NCBI GenBank assembly: GCA_049315325.1
Contig: JBMOKJ010000001.1
Span: forward strand, 744,001 to 808,000
Direction of reading: 5' to 3'
Origin: CAXXIC01 sp049315325
Lineage (GTDB): Bacteria > Bacteroidota > Bacteroidia > Bacteroidales > UBA7332
Length of the DNA: 64,000 nucleotides
Under the pieces are notes generated by a model. It made no database searches and was not told the DNA's origin. It saw only the letters and a program-made list of their open reading frames with translations. This document shows, piece by piece, positions 9,294 through 18,152 of this stretch. The position numbers were made by a program, and so were the translations under genes. The stretch's first letter is position 1. Each line of letters opens with the position of its first letter.

Positions 9294-10550
9294 TTAATTC
9301 ACCGAAAATTCTGGTGTGTGAACTTTACCTATAAATAAGATTGTGTTGCTGTTTCGTTCTCGGATAAGACACATAAACGGCCGATTAATTTCGATGTATT
9401 GTGGTTGGACTGGAATAGAGGTTACCCCAACTTCGATAGATGTAACCGCTGCGGCTTCACCACCGTCTTCGTAAATCTTGATGTAAGTCTTTTGTTTCAC
9501 TTTCGAAACTGTCAGCGGCAGCTTTTCCGTAAAGAGATTTGGTAGTTCGGCTTGATCAGTAAAGGCACGTTTCATCCCGAGCGTTTTTAGATTTTCATTC
9601 ATTTCTGTTTCAAATGCAAATTCGAAGCGAGGCATTTTTAGCATGAGGTTGGTTGTGCTATTAGGGATAGCTTTGAGAAGGTTTGCCCATTTGCTTTCAT
9701 TAAAAGTTGCTGCAAAATTATCTAAAGTTGTTGTAGCATTAGGTAATAGGATAGTAAACGAATAAGCCCCATTGCCAAAAGGAAGATCCACCAGCTCAAC
9801 ATCCTCGTTTTTGAAGTAGTTGCCTTCCATCTTGTCACTCTTCATCATATCCACAGAAATCACGGATTTGTCATCTTTTACAAATGATGCTTTTTGCGTT
9901 AAATTTTTGTTGAATTTTGTTTTCCAGTCCGATTTAAAATAGACTGCATTGATGATAAACATCACAGCATCAGCACTTATTTGATCAATTATAGTTGGGA
10001 TTTTTCCGTTGGTTTGTGTGTTTACCCAATTGTTGATGGTGATGACGCTTTGCGGATTGGAGAAATCGAGCGAGTTAACCTCTGCTTGATAGTATTCTTT
10101 GAGAATGGCTGAGAGGTTAGGGGCAACGGTGAACTCTTGTTTAGCCCAAACAGAATTTGCGATATTTAGCGTGACGCCCTTATCTACCTGAACTAGATAG
10201 TCTTTTAGCGATTTGAAGCATGATTTTATGGAGTCGTCGCTTTGCGATGATATTCGAAGTGCGTTTTTTATCTCTTGTTTGGTTTCTCCACTTGCACCAT
10301 AAATCAGCATACTGAGTGCAGCATGTGCGCTATATGGAGAAAATAAAATGTTTTCAGAAGGCTTTTGCTGTGAGAGTAAAGCGAAATAGTCGAAGCAAAA
10401 TTGATTGGAAGAGGCGAGAAGCGCATTTTCGGCTGTTCTCATTTGCCTAATTCCCGATGTGTTAGTGTTTTGTGTTGGCTCTGATTTTGAGCATGAGAAT
10501 GCTAATAATGTTGCAATAAATAGCGTGGAGAAAAGAAGAATTGTTTTCAT
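9294..10550 (-). CDS. Serpin-family protease inhibitor, lipoprotein
   Basis: A lipoprotein signal (LLAFSCSKSE) anchors a complete serpin domain. Visible are NWVNTQTNGKIPTII, the breach/shutter strands, the hinge EDGGEAAAVTS and the C-terminal FMCLIRERNSNTILFIGKV. The Ala-rich hinge (P12-P10 AAA, P8 Thr) is typical of inhibitory serpins, which trap proteases by loop insertion. Counting from the hinge puts the scissile bond near Thr-Ser in VGVTSIPV, which would suit elastase-like or subtilisin-like enzymes; the exact P1 is an inference. It probably protects the envelope from the cell's own or foreign proteases. Terminators flank the gene on both sides. Confidence 0.93.
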   Translation of the reverse strand: MKTILLFSTLFIATLLAFSCSKSEPTQNTNTSGIRQMRTAENALLASSNQFCFDYFALLSQQKPSENILFSPYSAHAALSMLIYGASGETKQEIKNALRISSQSDDSIKSCFKSLKDYLVQVDKGVTLNIANSVWAKQEFTVAPNLSAILKEYYQAEVNSLDFSNPQSVITINNWVNTQTNGKIPTIIDQISADAVMFIINAVYFKSDWKTKFNKNLTQKASFVKDDKSVISVDMMKSDKMEGNYFKNEDVELVDLPFGNGAYSFTILLPNATTTLDNFAATFNESKWANLLKAIPNSTTNLMLKMPRFEFAFETEMNENLKTLGMKRAFTDQAELPNLFTEKLPLTVSKVKQKTYIKIYEDGGEAAAVTSIEVGVTSIPVQPQYIEINRPFMCLIRERNSNTILFIGKVHTPEFSVN

Positions 10551-10631
10551 TGTGTTTCTTTAAGAAATAGGTCAGCTTATACAAATGATGCCTAACTGAG
10601 CCTAATAGCTGCACAACAATGAAAATTTAGG

Positions 10632-10677
10632 CAAAAAAAAAGAGCTGCTCGATTTCTTTTTTTTCGAACAGCTCTTC
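10632..10677 (-). terminator. Intrinsic terminator
   Basis: The arms AGAGCTGCTCGA and TCGAACAGCTCTT pair with one interruption; on the minus strand they are followed by a run of nine or ten T. It ends the transcript of the thioredoxin-like gene at 10713-11132. Confidence 0.8.
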
Positions 10678-10712
10678 GGCCTCACTATTGAGTTTTAAGA
10701 TTTCGTTCATAA

Positions 10713-11132
10713 TCATTCAAGTGTTTGGATGTACATTGCTAAATCTTCTGGTTTGATGTTGCGAGCTACAATTACTCCATTTTGGTCGAGTAAACAGTTG
10801 CTTACACTTTCGATACTAGTTGCGTCAGTTGTTGCAAGAAGCATTGGGTTAAAAGTAATCATAACCATTTCAACGTTTTTGTTTTTTGAATTACGCAGCG
10901 TGTTGTCCATTTCGATACATCTCTTCAAAGAGTTCGCATTGCGTTTTGACCAATATTGTAGCAAAATGTATTTGCCATTCACATTGTCTAACTTCAGCGT
11001 ATCGCTACTTAATTTTACACTTGCAGGAATGTTTGACTTTGCGATTGGCAAATTGTCGGGGTTATTCACTGCTTTTGTTGCACTAGCTACTAAAATAGCA
11101 GCTACAATCATCATCATTTTAATCTTTTTCAT
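10713..11132 (-). CDS. Secreted thioredoxin-like protein lacking CxxC
   Basis: The start is set at MKKIKMMMIVAAILV, a signal peptide; the longer frame begins upstream of a promoter box (11246-11253) only marginally and has no family-like sequence. After ~35 residues, KYILLQYWSKRNANSLKRC resembles the beta1-alpha1 entry of TlpA/thioredoxin-like domains, followed by NVEMVMITFNP and LLDQNGVIVARNI, which fit the later strands. The usual WCxxC site is replaced by WSKRNANS, so it is probably redox-inactive. Function unknown; it is likely periplasmic. Confidence 0.65.
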   Translation of the reverse strand: MKKIKMMMIVAAILVASATKAVNNPDNLPIAKSNIPASVKLSSDTLKLDNVNGKYILLQYWSKRNANSLKRCIEMDNTLRNSKNKNVEMVMITFNPMLLATTDATSIESVSNCLLDQNGVIVARNIKPEDLAMYIQTLE

Positions 11133-11245
11133 AATTTGTTTGTTTTCGTTTGACTTAAAGTCTGATGAAAATTTCAGACCCGCAGATTCTCTGCTGTGAG
11201 GTTTTAGTTTAGTTTGTTTTGAACCTCGTTGTTTTATTTTCACTG

Positions 11246-11253
11246 CAAATGTA
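11246..11253 (-). promoter_or_regulatory. -7 promoter box (TACATTTG)
   Basis: A minus-strand TAnnTTTG match about 113 bases upstream of the thioredoxin-like start, implying a ~100-base leader. Confidence 0.45.
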
Positions 11254-11465
11254 GGGGTAGAATATTACAAAAACAATACATTCTCAATATATGTATAATA
11301 AAAACAACTATTTTAATATGTTTTATAACATAAAATACATCGTTACATGTATTTTAACGTATGTTTTACAGCATAATTATACAGCATATAACAGGTGGTT
11401 TGCTTTTTGGTTCATATAATAAATGAAAAAAACGTTATGTACCGAAGCGAATCGAAGAAAAATTG

Positions 11466-11473
11466 TAAGTTTG
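11466..11473 (+). promoter_or_regulatory. -7 promoter box (TAAGTTTG)
   Basis: A plus-strand TAnnTTTG match 24 bases upstream of the subtilase gene. The preceding ~200 bases are very AT-rich and contain repeated TATGT/ACATA motifs but no gene. Confidence 0.5.
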
Positions 11474-11497
11474 TAATAATAAACTTACAGAAAAAGT

Positions 11498-13111
11498 ATG
11501 AGAAAAGTACTATTTACCTGTCTATGCCTTCTGACCTTAACCTGTTTTGGTCAAATTGAATTCAAATTTCGTGTTTGGTTGAAGGATAAAGATGCGGTTG
11601 CCAATTCGAATATCGACGCAAAGTCGGCTTTGACAACGCGATCTATTCTACGCCGAGAGAAGCAGCACATTCTACTTGACTCAACCGATATTCCAGTTTC
11701 GAAACGTTATATTGGTCTGTTGGCGCAAACTGGAGTGCGAATAGTCACCACTAGTCGCTGGATGAATACAGTAGTGGTGGCAATGACTGATTCCTCTATT
11801 GTCAATACAATTCGTCAGAAATCATTCGTGAAAGCAACCGAGCTAGTTTGGGTAGGACAAGGGGCTCAATCTGCTTCAAAATTCTTGAATCAACCCTTGG
11901 TTGCAGATGCGCAACCACGTTCGGCTACTGAATTTGCAGAATATGGAAGCGGATTGGCTCAACTTTCGGTTAGCAATGCGCAAAAACTGCATCAAGCTGG
12001 ATTTCGCGGTGAAGGGAAGGTGATTGCTTTGATTGATGCTGGGTTTATGAACACAGATACGATTTCTGCATACAAACGAACAACGATTCTGGGGACTAAG
12101 GATTTTGTCAATCCTGGCGGGAATGTTTTCAAAGAAGATAAACACGGTGAACAAGTTCTCTCGACCGTCGGTGCGATTGATTCGTTTCATTTTATAGGTT
12201 CGGCTCCTAGGGCGGCATTTTGGTTGCTTCGTACAGAAGATGCACCGACCGAATTTCCTGTCGAAGAGGATTATTGGGCTGCGGCAGCCGAATTTGCTGA
12301 TAGTGTGGGAGTCGATGTCATTAATTCGTCATTAGGATATGCCGTTTTCGATTTACCTGCACTCGATCACACCCACGAGCAACTCGATGGAAAGACAATT
12401 TTTGTGACCCGCGCTGCGCAGATGGCTGCTGATAAAGGCATATTTGTATGCATCAGCGCAGGAAACGAAGGCAGTAATGCTTGGAAAAATATAAATGCAC
12501 CTGCCGATGCAGCCGATGTTTTAACAGTGGGGGCAATCAATATTCAGCACCAGATCGCTTCGTTTAGTTCATTGGGGTACACCGCAGATAATAGGGTGAA
12601 GCCCGATGTGGTGGCAGTCGGACAAAATACGTACTTACTGAATATGTACGGACAAGTGAGCACTGGAAGTGGTACTTCATTTTCTTCACCCTTGATGGCG
12701 GGAATGGCAACTTGCTTGTGGCAAGCACTGCCTCAATTGACCAATAAGGAACTTTTGACGTTGATTCGTCAGCAGTCGAATTTCTATACAACACCTGATG
12801 TTCGTTATGGATATGGTATTCCTGATTTGTGGAACGCCTATTTGGTTAAGACCGATGTGCCAAAAGTTATTGTTGATGAGCCAGACATTTTCTTTAGTAA
12901 CAAACGTTCGAGCAATATTACGGTACGAAATTTGCCCACAAACGATTCTGTGTATACTCTAAATATTTACACGCAAACCGGAAAGATGATTCATTCGCAA
13001 GTTATCTCAAATCAAGAACAGGTGCTGAGCGTGAAGGCTTTGAAACAGGGCTTTTATGTGGTCTATATCGAAGGAAAGAATCACCGATTTACAAAGAAAC
13101 TGATTAAATAG
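11498..13111 (+). CDS. Subtilisin-like serine protease (S8) with T9SS C-terminal domain
   Basis: A signal peptide (MRKVLFTCLCLLTLTCFGQ) and a ~140-residue propeptide precede an S8 domain with the triad Asp180 (VIALIDAGF), His216 (EDKHGEQVLS) and Ser394 (GTSFSSPLMAGM); the oxyanion Asn is in CISAGNEGS. The C-terminal ~75 residues form a T9SS sorting domain (ALKQGFYVVYIEGKNHRFTKKLIK). It should be a surface or secreted endopeptidase. Its stop is one base before the xseA start, so this secreted protease heads an operon of cytoplasmic nucleases, an unusual but apparently real neighbourhood. Confidence 0.94.
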   Translation: MRKVLFTCLCLLTLTCFGQIEFKFRVWLKDKDAVANSNIDAKSALTTRSILRREKQHILLDSTDIPVSKRYIGLLAQTGVRIVTTSRWMNTVVVAMTDSSIVNTIRQKSFVKATELVWVGQGAQSASKFLNQPLVADAQPRSATEFAEYGSGLAQLSVSNAQKLHQAGFRGEGKVIALIDAGFMNTDTISAYKRTTILGTKDFVNPGGNVFKEDKHGEQVLSTVGAIDSFHFIGSAPRAAFWLLRTEDAPTEFPVEEDYWAAAAEFADSVGVDVINSSLGYAVFDLPALDHTHEQLDGKTIFVTRAAQMAADKGIFVCISAGNEGSNAWKNINAPADAADVLTVGAINIQHQIASFSSLGYTADNRVKPDVVAVGQNTYLLNMYGQVSTGSGTSFSSPLMAGMATCLWQALPQLTNKELLTLIRQQSNFYTTPDVRYGYGIPDLWNAYLVKTDVPKVIVDEPDIFFSNKRSSNITVRNLPTNDSVYTLNIYTQTGKMIHSQVISNQEQVLSVKALKQGFYVVYIEGKNHRFTKKLIK

Positions 13112-13112
13112 A

Positions 13113-14414
13113 ATGGCTGAAGCTCTCTCGCTACACGAACTAAATAATTTGATTAAACTGGCTCTGAAAGAGTGTTTTCCCGAAACGTTTTGGGTAAGAG
13201 CCGAATTGAGTGAGGTGCGTACTACGGGTGCTGGTCATTGCTACGTGGAGTTTGTAGAGAAAGACAATCGCAATGGAGCCATTGTTGCGAAAATGCGTGG
13301 AAATATCTGGGCAAATACGTTCAGACTCCTCAAGCCCTATTTCGAAGAGGAAACTGGACAGCCGTTTGTAAGTGGATTGAAAGTACTCGTCAAAGTTACA
13401 GTTGATTTTCACGAAGTGTATGGACCAAGCCTCACCATTTCAGACATAGACCCTACATTTACTGTGGGCGATATGATACGCCAACGATTGGAGATTATCC
13501 GCAGACTGAAAGAAGAAGAAATCTTTGATCAAAATAGGGAGTTGACGTTTCCAGTTTTAGCGCAGCGATTGGCAATTATTTCGTCCGCTACCGCGGCGGG
13601 ATTCGATGATTTTATGAACCAATTGCGAAACAACAGCGGCGAATTTGTTTTTTACAGTAAACTTTTCCCAGCATTGATGCAAGGCGAACAAGCTGAAAGT
13701 TCAATCTTGAAAGCGTTGAAAAGCATTGAGAAACAACTCGATGCATTCGATGTAGTGGTGATTATTCGTGGCGGTGGTGCTGTTTCCGATTTGAATTGCT
13801 TCGACAGTTTTGCTTTAGCAAAACGCTGCGCTACTTTCCCACTGCCCATTGTGACAGGCATTGGGCACGAACGCGATGAGTCGATTCTCGATATGGTGGC
13901 TCACTCACGCATGAAAACACCGACAGCTGCTGCCGAGTTTCTCATTTCTTGTTTCGAAGAGTCGGAGAAAAACCTCTACGAGCTGTACAACACAGTCGTT
14001 TCGGAAGCAAAAAGTAGGGTTGATGCAGAGGCTAATCGGTTGAAAAACATTGGTTTTCAACTCTCTAATCGAAGTAATCAGATTGTAAATAATACGTCAG
14101 CAAATTTGATGAATGCCATTCATATGCTGAAGAACGGTGTCAGAAATCAGTTTCTGAAAGAAGAAAACCGCTTGAAAGAGTATCGTTATTCCGTGAATAC
14201 ATCGGTGAAACAACGCATGACGAAAGAAGAAAACCGACTTGCCCTTTTCGAACAGACAATTCGCCTTTCGTCGCCAGAAACGATGCTCAGAAAAGGATTT
14301 ACATTAACAACTAAGAATGGAAAGGCGGTGCGTTCGGCAAACGATTTGTGCACTGGTGATCAGATTATCACACACTTTGCTGATGGCGCAAAAGAGAGCA
14401 TTGTTTCGAAATAA
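13113..14414 (+). CDS. xseA: Exodeoxyribonuclease VII large subunit
   Basis: XseA is the catalytic subunit of exonuclease VII, which degrades single-stranded DNA to oligonucleotides. The N-terminal OB fold (ETFWVRAELSEVRTTGAGHCYVEF) is followed by the catalytic domain with AIISSATAAGFDDF, VIIRGGGAVSDLNCFD and GIGHERDESILDMVAHSRMKTPTAAAEF, then a long coiled coil (residues ~280-390). The length (433) is normal. The small subunit gene xseB is often next to xseA, but here rnz follows after 8 bases and no xseB is visible in the window. The 1-base gap to the subtilase suggests coupled translation. Confidence 0.96.
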   Translation: MAEALSLHELNNLIKLALKECFPETFWVRAELSEVRTTGAGHCYVEFVEKDNRNGAIVAKMRGNIWANTFRLLKPYFEEETGQPFVSGLKVLVKVTVDFHEVYGPSLTISDIDPTFTVGDMIRQRLEIIRRLKEEEIFDQNRELTFPVLAQRLAIISSATAAGFDDFMNQLRNNSGEFVFYSKLFPALMQGEQAESSILKALKSIEKQLDAFDVVVIIRGGGAVSDLNCFDSFALAKRCATFPLPIVTGIGHERDESILDMVAHSRMKTPTAAAEFLISCFEESEKNLYELYNTVVSEAKSRVDAEANRLKNIGFQLSNRSNQIVNNTSANLMNAIHMLKNGVRNQFLKEENRLKEYRYSVNTSVKQRMTKEENRLALFEQTIRLSSPETMLRKGFTLTTKNGKAVRSANDLCTGDQIITHFADGAKESIVSK

Positions 14415-14422
14415 TAGAATTA

Positions 14423-15337
14423 ATGGATAAATTTGAACTCAACATATTGGGCTGTGGCTCAGCCATTCCCACCAGCCGTTTTAATCCAACTTCGCAGGTG
14501 GTCAACTTTCGCGATAAGCTTTATCTGATTGATTGCGGTGAAGGTGCGCAATTGCAGATGCGGCTCAATAAATTGAAAATGAATCGGTTGGGACATATTT
14601 TCCTTTCGCACCTGCACGGCGATCACTGCTTTGGTCTGATGGGATTTATCTCTACGCTTGGGTTGCTCGATCGGAGTGCCGATTTGGTGATTCATGCGCA
14701 TCCCGATGCAGAGCGTATTTTCCGTCCTCAGTTGGACTATTTTTGTGCCGATTTGCCTTTTAAGGTGATTTTTCATCACATTGCTCCGCAGAAATACGAA
14801 TTGATACACGAAGAGCGAAATCTGAAAGTTTACTCTTTGCCGCTGAAGCACAGAGTGCCAACGTGTGGTTTTCTGTTCGAAGAGCAAGCCAAGGAGCGAC
14901 ACATAAACCGCGAAATGGCAGAGTTCTACAAAGTTCCTCTGCGTGCTTATCCGTCATTGAAAGAGGGTCAAGATTTTGTTGCCGATGACGGAACCGTGAT
15001 TCCCAATTCTCGATTGACACGCGAAGCAGCTCCTGCTCGAAAATATGCTTTTTGCTCCGATACAGCACCTTCTAAAACGATTATTCCTTGGATTGAAGGT
15101 GTCGATTTGCTTTATCACGAAGCTACATTCGCCGAAAGTGAAGTGGTGCGTGCGAAACTGACAATGCACACCACTGCTGCACAGGCTGCTGAAATTGCCA
15201 AACAAGCGAAGGTAAAAAAGCTGATTATTGGTCACTATTCGGCACGTTATATGGACTTATCGGTGCTGCTGAACGAGGCTCAGGCCATTTTTCCAAATAC
15301 GCATTTGGGAGACGAAGTTTCAACTGTTGAAATTTAA
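14423..15337 (+). CDS. rnz: Ribonuclease Z
   Basis: RNase Z cuts tRNA precursors after the discriminator base; both tRNA genes in this window lack an encoded CCA, so this activity is needed before CCA addition. The metallo-beta-lactamase fold shows GCGSAIPTSRFNPTSQ, HLHGDHCFGLMGF (metal-binding HxHxDH), KHRVPTCGF, CSDTAPS and HTTAAQAAEIA, ending with IGHYSARY. The length (304) is normal. It sits 8 bases after xseA and probably shares its transcript; its end overlaps the longest reading of the next gene. Confidence 0.95.
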   Translation: MDKFELNILGCGSAIPTSRFNPTSQVVNFRDKLYLIDCGEGAQLQMRLNKLKMNRLGHIFLSHLHGDHCFGLMGFISTLGLLDRSADLVIHAHPDAERIFRPQLDYFCADLPFKVIFHHIAPQKYELIHEERNLKVYSLPLKHRVPTCGFLFEEQAKERHINREMAEFYKVPLRAYPSLKEGQDFVADDGTVIPNSRLTREAAPARKYAFCSDTAPSKTIIPWIEGVDLLYHEATFAESEVVRAKLTMHTTAAQAAEIAKQAKVKKLIIGHYSARYMDLSVLLNEAQAIFPNTHLGDEVSTVEI

Positions 15338-15344
15338 AACGATT

Positions 15345-15995
15345 ATGGGGATGAGATTTCGAAATTTAGCTCCTGTTTTTATGCTTCTTATTTTGCTAAG
15401 CGGTTGCTCAACCGACGATGTTAAATATGGGTTAGGCGACTTTAGAATGGATATGGCAACTGTTGTTGATCTGACTCAAGGGCGAGGTTTACAACTTGAT
15501 AATTTAGTAGTGCTGATGCCAAATAGCGTGTTGAGCACCGACCTGAAAAGCGGCTCACGTGTGTTGGTGAATTACGTCGTAAACGAAAAAAAGAGTGCAA
15601 ATAGCTTTTCAGTTTCGTTGAATGGAGTCAGTTCTGTAAATTCGAGTACAATTAAACCATTGGGAGCTAATGCACCCGATGATCCATTGGTTGCGGAGGC
15701 TGTTTGGCAAACGGGCGATTGGTTAAACCTGCGCATTGCATTCGACTATTTAGAGAAAAAACACAGCATTGAGCTCGATCAACGGTTGATTGCTAATACA
15801 GACACCATCTACTTAGAACTTCGGCATGCGAAAAATGGCGATGCGAATGGTTATTGGGTGAAAACGTATCTCTCATTCCCGCTGAAAGCGTATGCGCAAA
15901 AAGGGAAAAGCGTGCCTATAAAATTACGTGTAAACTCAGATAAGGAGGGTGTGAGGTATTTCTACTTCAACTATATTAGTCCAACCCAAAATTAA
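15345..15995 (+). CDS. NigD-like lipoprotein
   Basis: The lipobox LLSGCSTDD follows an N-terminal hydrophobic stretch, so it is probably an envelope lipoprotein. The body, with an early beta-barrel-like region (TVVDLTQGRGLQLDNLVVLM) and a second domain with LNLRIAFDYL and LELRHAKNGD, resembles the NigD-like family of Bacteroidales, whose function is not established. The start is uncertain: 15327 overlaps rnz, while 15345 or 15351 gives a shorter signal. Its 3' end overlaps the convergent acetyltransferase gene by 20 bases. Confidence 0.7.
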   Translation: MGMRFRNLAPVFMLLILLSGCSTDDVKYGLGDFRMDMATVVDLTQGRGLQLDNLVVLMPNSVLSTDLKSGSRVLVNYVVNEKKSANSFSVSLNGVSSVNSSTIKPLGANAPDDPLVAEAVWQTGDWLNLRIAFDYLEKKHSIELDQRLIANTDTIYLELRHAKNGDANGYWVKTYLSFPLKAYAQKGKSVPIKLRVNSDKEGVRYFYFNYISPTQN

Positions 15996-16719
15996 AGTAA
16001 GGTTTCTCGAAATCTGGGAGAATTGCATTCTCGCAAAATCGAATCAAAGCAAACTCTTCGTCGGTCGATAGCTGGTATTGTTCCAACGGCAATGCTTCTA
16101 CGACTTGATTTTCGGGTGAAAATAAAACGTATGAGTTCTCGGAAATGAATGCTTTTACACCATCATCTGCCAACTCGTTCAACGCAAATCTGAGATGATT
16201 GTCTGGCCAATGACATGCAAAATCAGATGTTAGATTCCTCTTTCTGATTGCGATGATTTCCGAAATAGTATCTTTGTTCAACGGTTCAGTTAAGAGTTTA
16301 TCGACTGCCGCCAATCTAAATTTGGTTTTGCAAAAGAACGGTAGAAAACCTATTTTCTGGTAATAAGCAGAAAGTTTCTCGCTCGCGGGAATCAATATCA
16401 ATGCGAAAGCAGATTGTTCAACAGCTTGTTTGTAGGCGGCTTCAAGTAAATCACGCATCACTCCTTTTTCACGAAATTCTGGTGAAGTGGCACAAGCATA
16501 GATGTAAATTACATCTCGAGATGTTCCCGCCACATTCATCTTTGCCGGTAGCATAAAAATCATCGAAGCAATTTTATTCTCCAACTCAACCACCAAACAT
16601 CGTTCAGGCGTGCCAATGATAGACAAAAACGAACGTATGTATTCGTCCGAATCGCCAAAGCATGTACGCCAAAGCGACACGATTTGAGGAATGTCAGATT
16701 GTTTGGATGTGCGAATCAT
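15976..16719 (-). CDS. GNAT-family N-acetyltransferase
   Basis: The N-terminal half is a GNAT fold: MIRTSKQSDIPQIVSLWRTCF (strand 1/helix 1), YIYACATSPEFREKGVMRDLL with the acetyl-CoA loop REKGVM, and LSAYYQKIGFLPFF. The C-terminal ~100 residues are divergent, as in the two-domain acetyltransferases that pair with DUF2156 proteins in Bacteroidales. The substrate is unknown. It lies 8 bases after the DUF2156 gene and should be in the same transcript. Confidence 0.8.
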   Translation of the reverse strand: MIRTSKQSDIPQIVSLWRTCFGDSDEYIRSFLSIIGTPERCLVVELENKIASMIFMLPAKMNVAGTSRDVIYIYACATSPEFREKGVMRDLLEAAYKQAVEQSAFALILIPASEKLSAYYQKIGFLPFFCKTKFRLAAVDKLLTEPLNKDTISEIIAIRKRNLTSDFACHWPDNHLRFALNELADDGVKAFISENSYVLFSPENQVVEALPLEQYQLSTDEEFALIRFCENAILPDFEKPYFNFGLD

Positions 16720-16727
16720 TTTCTCAT

Positions 16728-17612
16728 TTATGCGTTTCTCAACACAAAAACCTCTTCTAATATATCCGGATAGTACGATAGTTTGGCTTTGCGTAAACCT
16801 TCATCGTCGTTGTCTTCGGCACGATTTACGTAGCTAAAATTGGTGCAAAAGTGGCGTACGTATTCTCGGTTTATCATCGTGTATGCCCCTCTTATAGTAG
16901 CATCTGCTTTTTCGAAAAGGACGAGATAAGTGTCAGAGGATAGTGGGCAGCCGATTGCAAATGCTACAATCTGGCCTTCAACGCGTAAAACTCCACCCTG
17001 GAGCTGCAAACAACTAAAGCTTTCGATGGCATTCAACAGAGCCATATTTTCCATATTGAGTGCGCTGCCGATCGAAACATTTGCATCCGAATCCCATTTG
17101 TGTGCGAACAGAGTCACTTCCAACAAGTTCTCTTCGCTTATTGGCTCGAATGCCCAATCGAAATTCTTCTCGAAAAAGTTTATGTGGTTTCTTTTCGATT
17201 GCAGTTTCTTACCTTGAAGATTAGCTAATCGTTCTGTTTCGAAAATGTACTCAAACTCACTTCGAAGCGGTTCTATTCTGTATTTATTAGGAAACAACAC
17301 TTCAATTTGTGCCTTTTGTTTCGAGTTGACCTGATACATTGTAAACTCGATGCCTTTAGCTTCGCAAAACTCTTCCATTCTTTGGAATGCGAGTTGCAAA
17401 TCGCCTTCGCCAAGCGGAAATAGGAAATTATGTTTGTCGTGAAAACAGGTCTTAATAAAAAGGAATCCGTTGCTCTCTGAAATCTCAAAATCACACACAT
17501 CACGCCACAAATAGAGCACTTCGAAGCTGTAGTTCAGTTGTCGTAAATCGCTTTTCCGACAATAGCTTTCAATCAACTCCCAATCGCCCAACTCAATTTT
17601 TTTGAAAATCAT
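16728..17612 (-). CDS. DUF2156-family (lysyltransferase-like) protein
   Basis: The length and motifs (LNYSFEVLYLWRD, LPLGEG-type turn FLFPLGEGDLQLAF, KLQSKRNHINFF, YVNRAEDNDDEGLRKAKLSYYP) fit the DUF2156 family, related to the C-terminal domain of phosphatidylglycerol lysyltransferases (a double GNAT-like fold). Without the membrane domain it is a stand-alone cytoplasmic version of unknown acceptor. The start is the ATG at 17612 because a TACCTTTG promoter box covers the longer reading frame. It probably transfers an aminoacyl or acyl group; its acetyltransferase neighbour may act on the same substrate, which is an inference. Confidence 0.78.
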   Translation of the reverse strand: MIFKKIELGDWELIESYCRKSDLRQLNYSFEVLYLWRDVCDFEISESNGFLFIKTCFHDKHNFLFPLGEGDLQLAFQRMEEFCEAKGIEFTMYQVNSKQKAQIEVLFPNKYRIEPLRSEFEYIFETERLANLQGKKLQSKRNHINFFEKNFDWAFEPISEENLLEVTLFAHKWDSDANVSIGSALNMENMALLNAIESFSCLQLQGGVLRVEGQIVAFAIGCPLSSDTYLVLFEKADATIRGAYTMINREYVRHFCTNFSYVNRAEDNDDEGLRKAKLSYYPDILEEVFVLRNA

Positions 17613-17630
17613 CAAATAGTAAAATTTAAA

Positions 17631-17638
17631 CAAAGGTA
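17631..17638 (-). promoter_or_regulatory. -7 promoter box (TACCTTTG)
   Basis: A minus-strand TAnnTTTG match 18 bases upstream of the DUF2156 start; it decides the start at 17612. Confidence 0.5.
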
Positions 17639-17721
17639 TGTAAATAGATAGTAAAACATAAATTTTGAGAAACTGTTCCGCAGAAAAGAGTGTTTTACAC
17701 CTCTTTTTTGATTATTTTCAA

Positions 17722-17729
17722 TACATTTG
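17722..17729 (+). promoter_or_regulatory. -7 promoter box (TACATTTG)
   Basis: A plus-strand TAnnTTTG match 20 bases upstream of the HEPN gene, inside the longer reading frame, supporting the start at 17750. Confidence 0.5.
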
Positions 17730-17749
17730 TAAATCAAAAACCAACAATA

Positions 17750-18151
17750 ATGGAGAGTGAAGATGTACGTTGGAAGCAGCGATTCCAAAATTTTGAAAAT
17801 TCGCTAAATTACTTGGGTGAGGCATTGGATTTATTTCAACCCGATGTGATTCAACGTGCTGGGCTGATTCAATTTTTTGAAATGAGCTTTGAATTAGCTT
17901 GGAATACATTGAAAGACTACTTGGAGAATCAAGGTTTCGACGACGTTAAATCACCGAGATCAACCATTAAAAAATCGTTTGAAATAGGGTTGATTACCGA
18001 TGGACACACTTGGCTCCAAGCTCTCGAAAATAGAAACCTTACGGCTCATACTTACGATGAAATGACTGCTATTGAGGTGGTTTCGTTGATTAGGGAACAA
18101 TATTACCCCCTTCTTAAAGAATTACATCTTTTCTTACAAACGAAGTTATAA
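17750..18151 (+). CDS. HEPN-type (HI0074 family) protein, probable toxin of a HEPN/MNT pair
   Basis: The 133-residue all-helical protein matches the HI0074 family, formerly called nucleotidyltransferase substrate-binding proteins. QFFEMSFELAWNTLKDYLE and SPRSTIKKSFEIGLI are family-typical. RNLTAHTY near residue 98 fits the RX4HXY motif of HepT-type HEPN RNases, in which Arg/His are catalytic and Tyr is AMPylated by the partner. The partner MNT gene starts 1 base later. The predicted role is an RNA-cutting toxin held inactive by MNT; activity is inferred from relatives. The start at 17750 follows a promoter box. Confidence 0.82.
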   Translation: MESEDVRWKQRFQNFENSLNYLGEALDLFQPDVIQRAGLIQFFEMSFELAWNTLKDYLENQGFDDVKSPRSTIKKSFEIGLITDGHTWLQALENRNLTAHTYDEMTAIEVVSLIREQYYPLLKELHLFLQTKL

Positions 18152-18152
18152 T

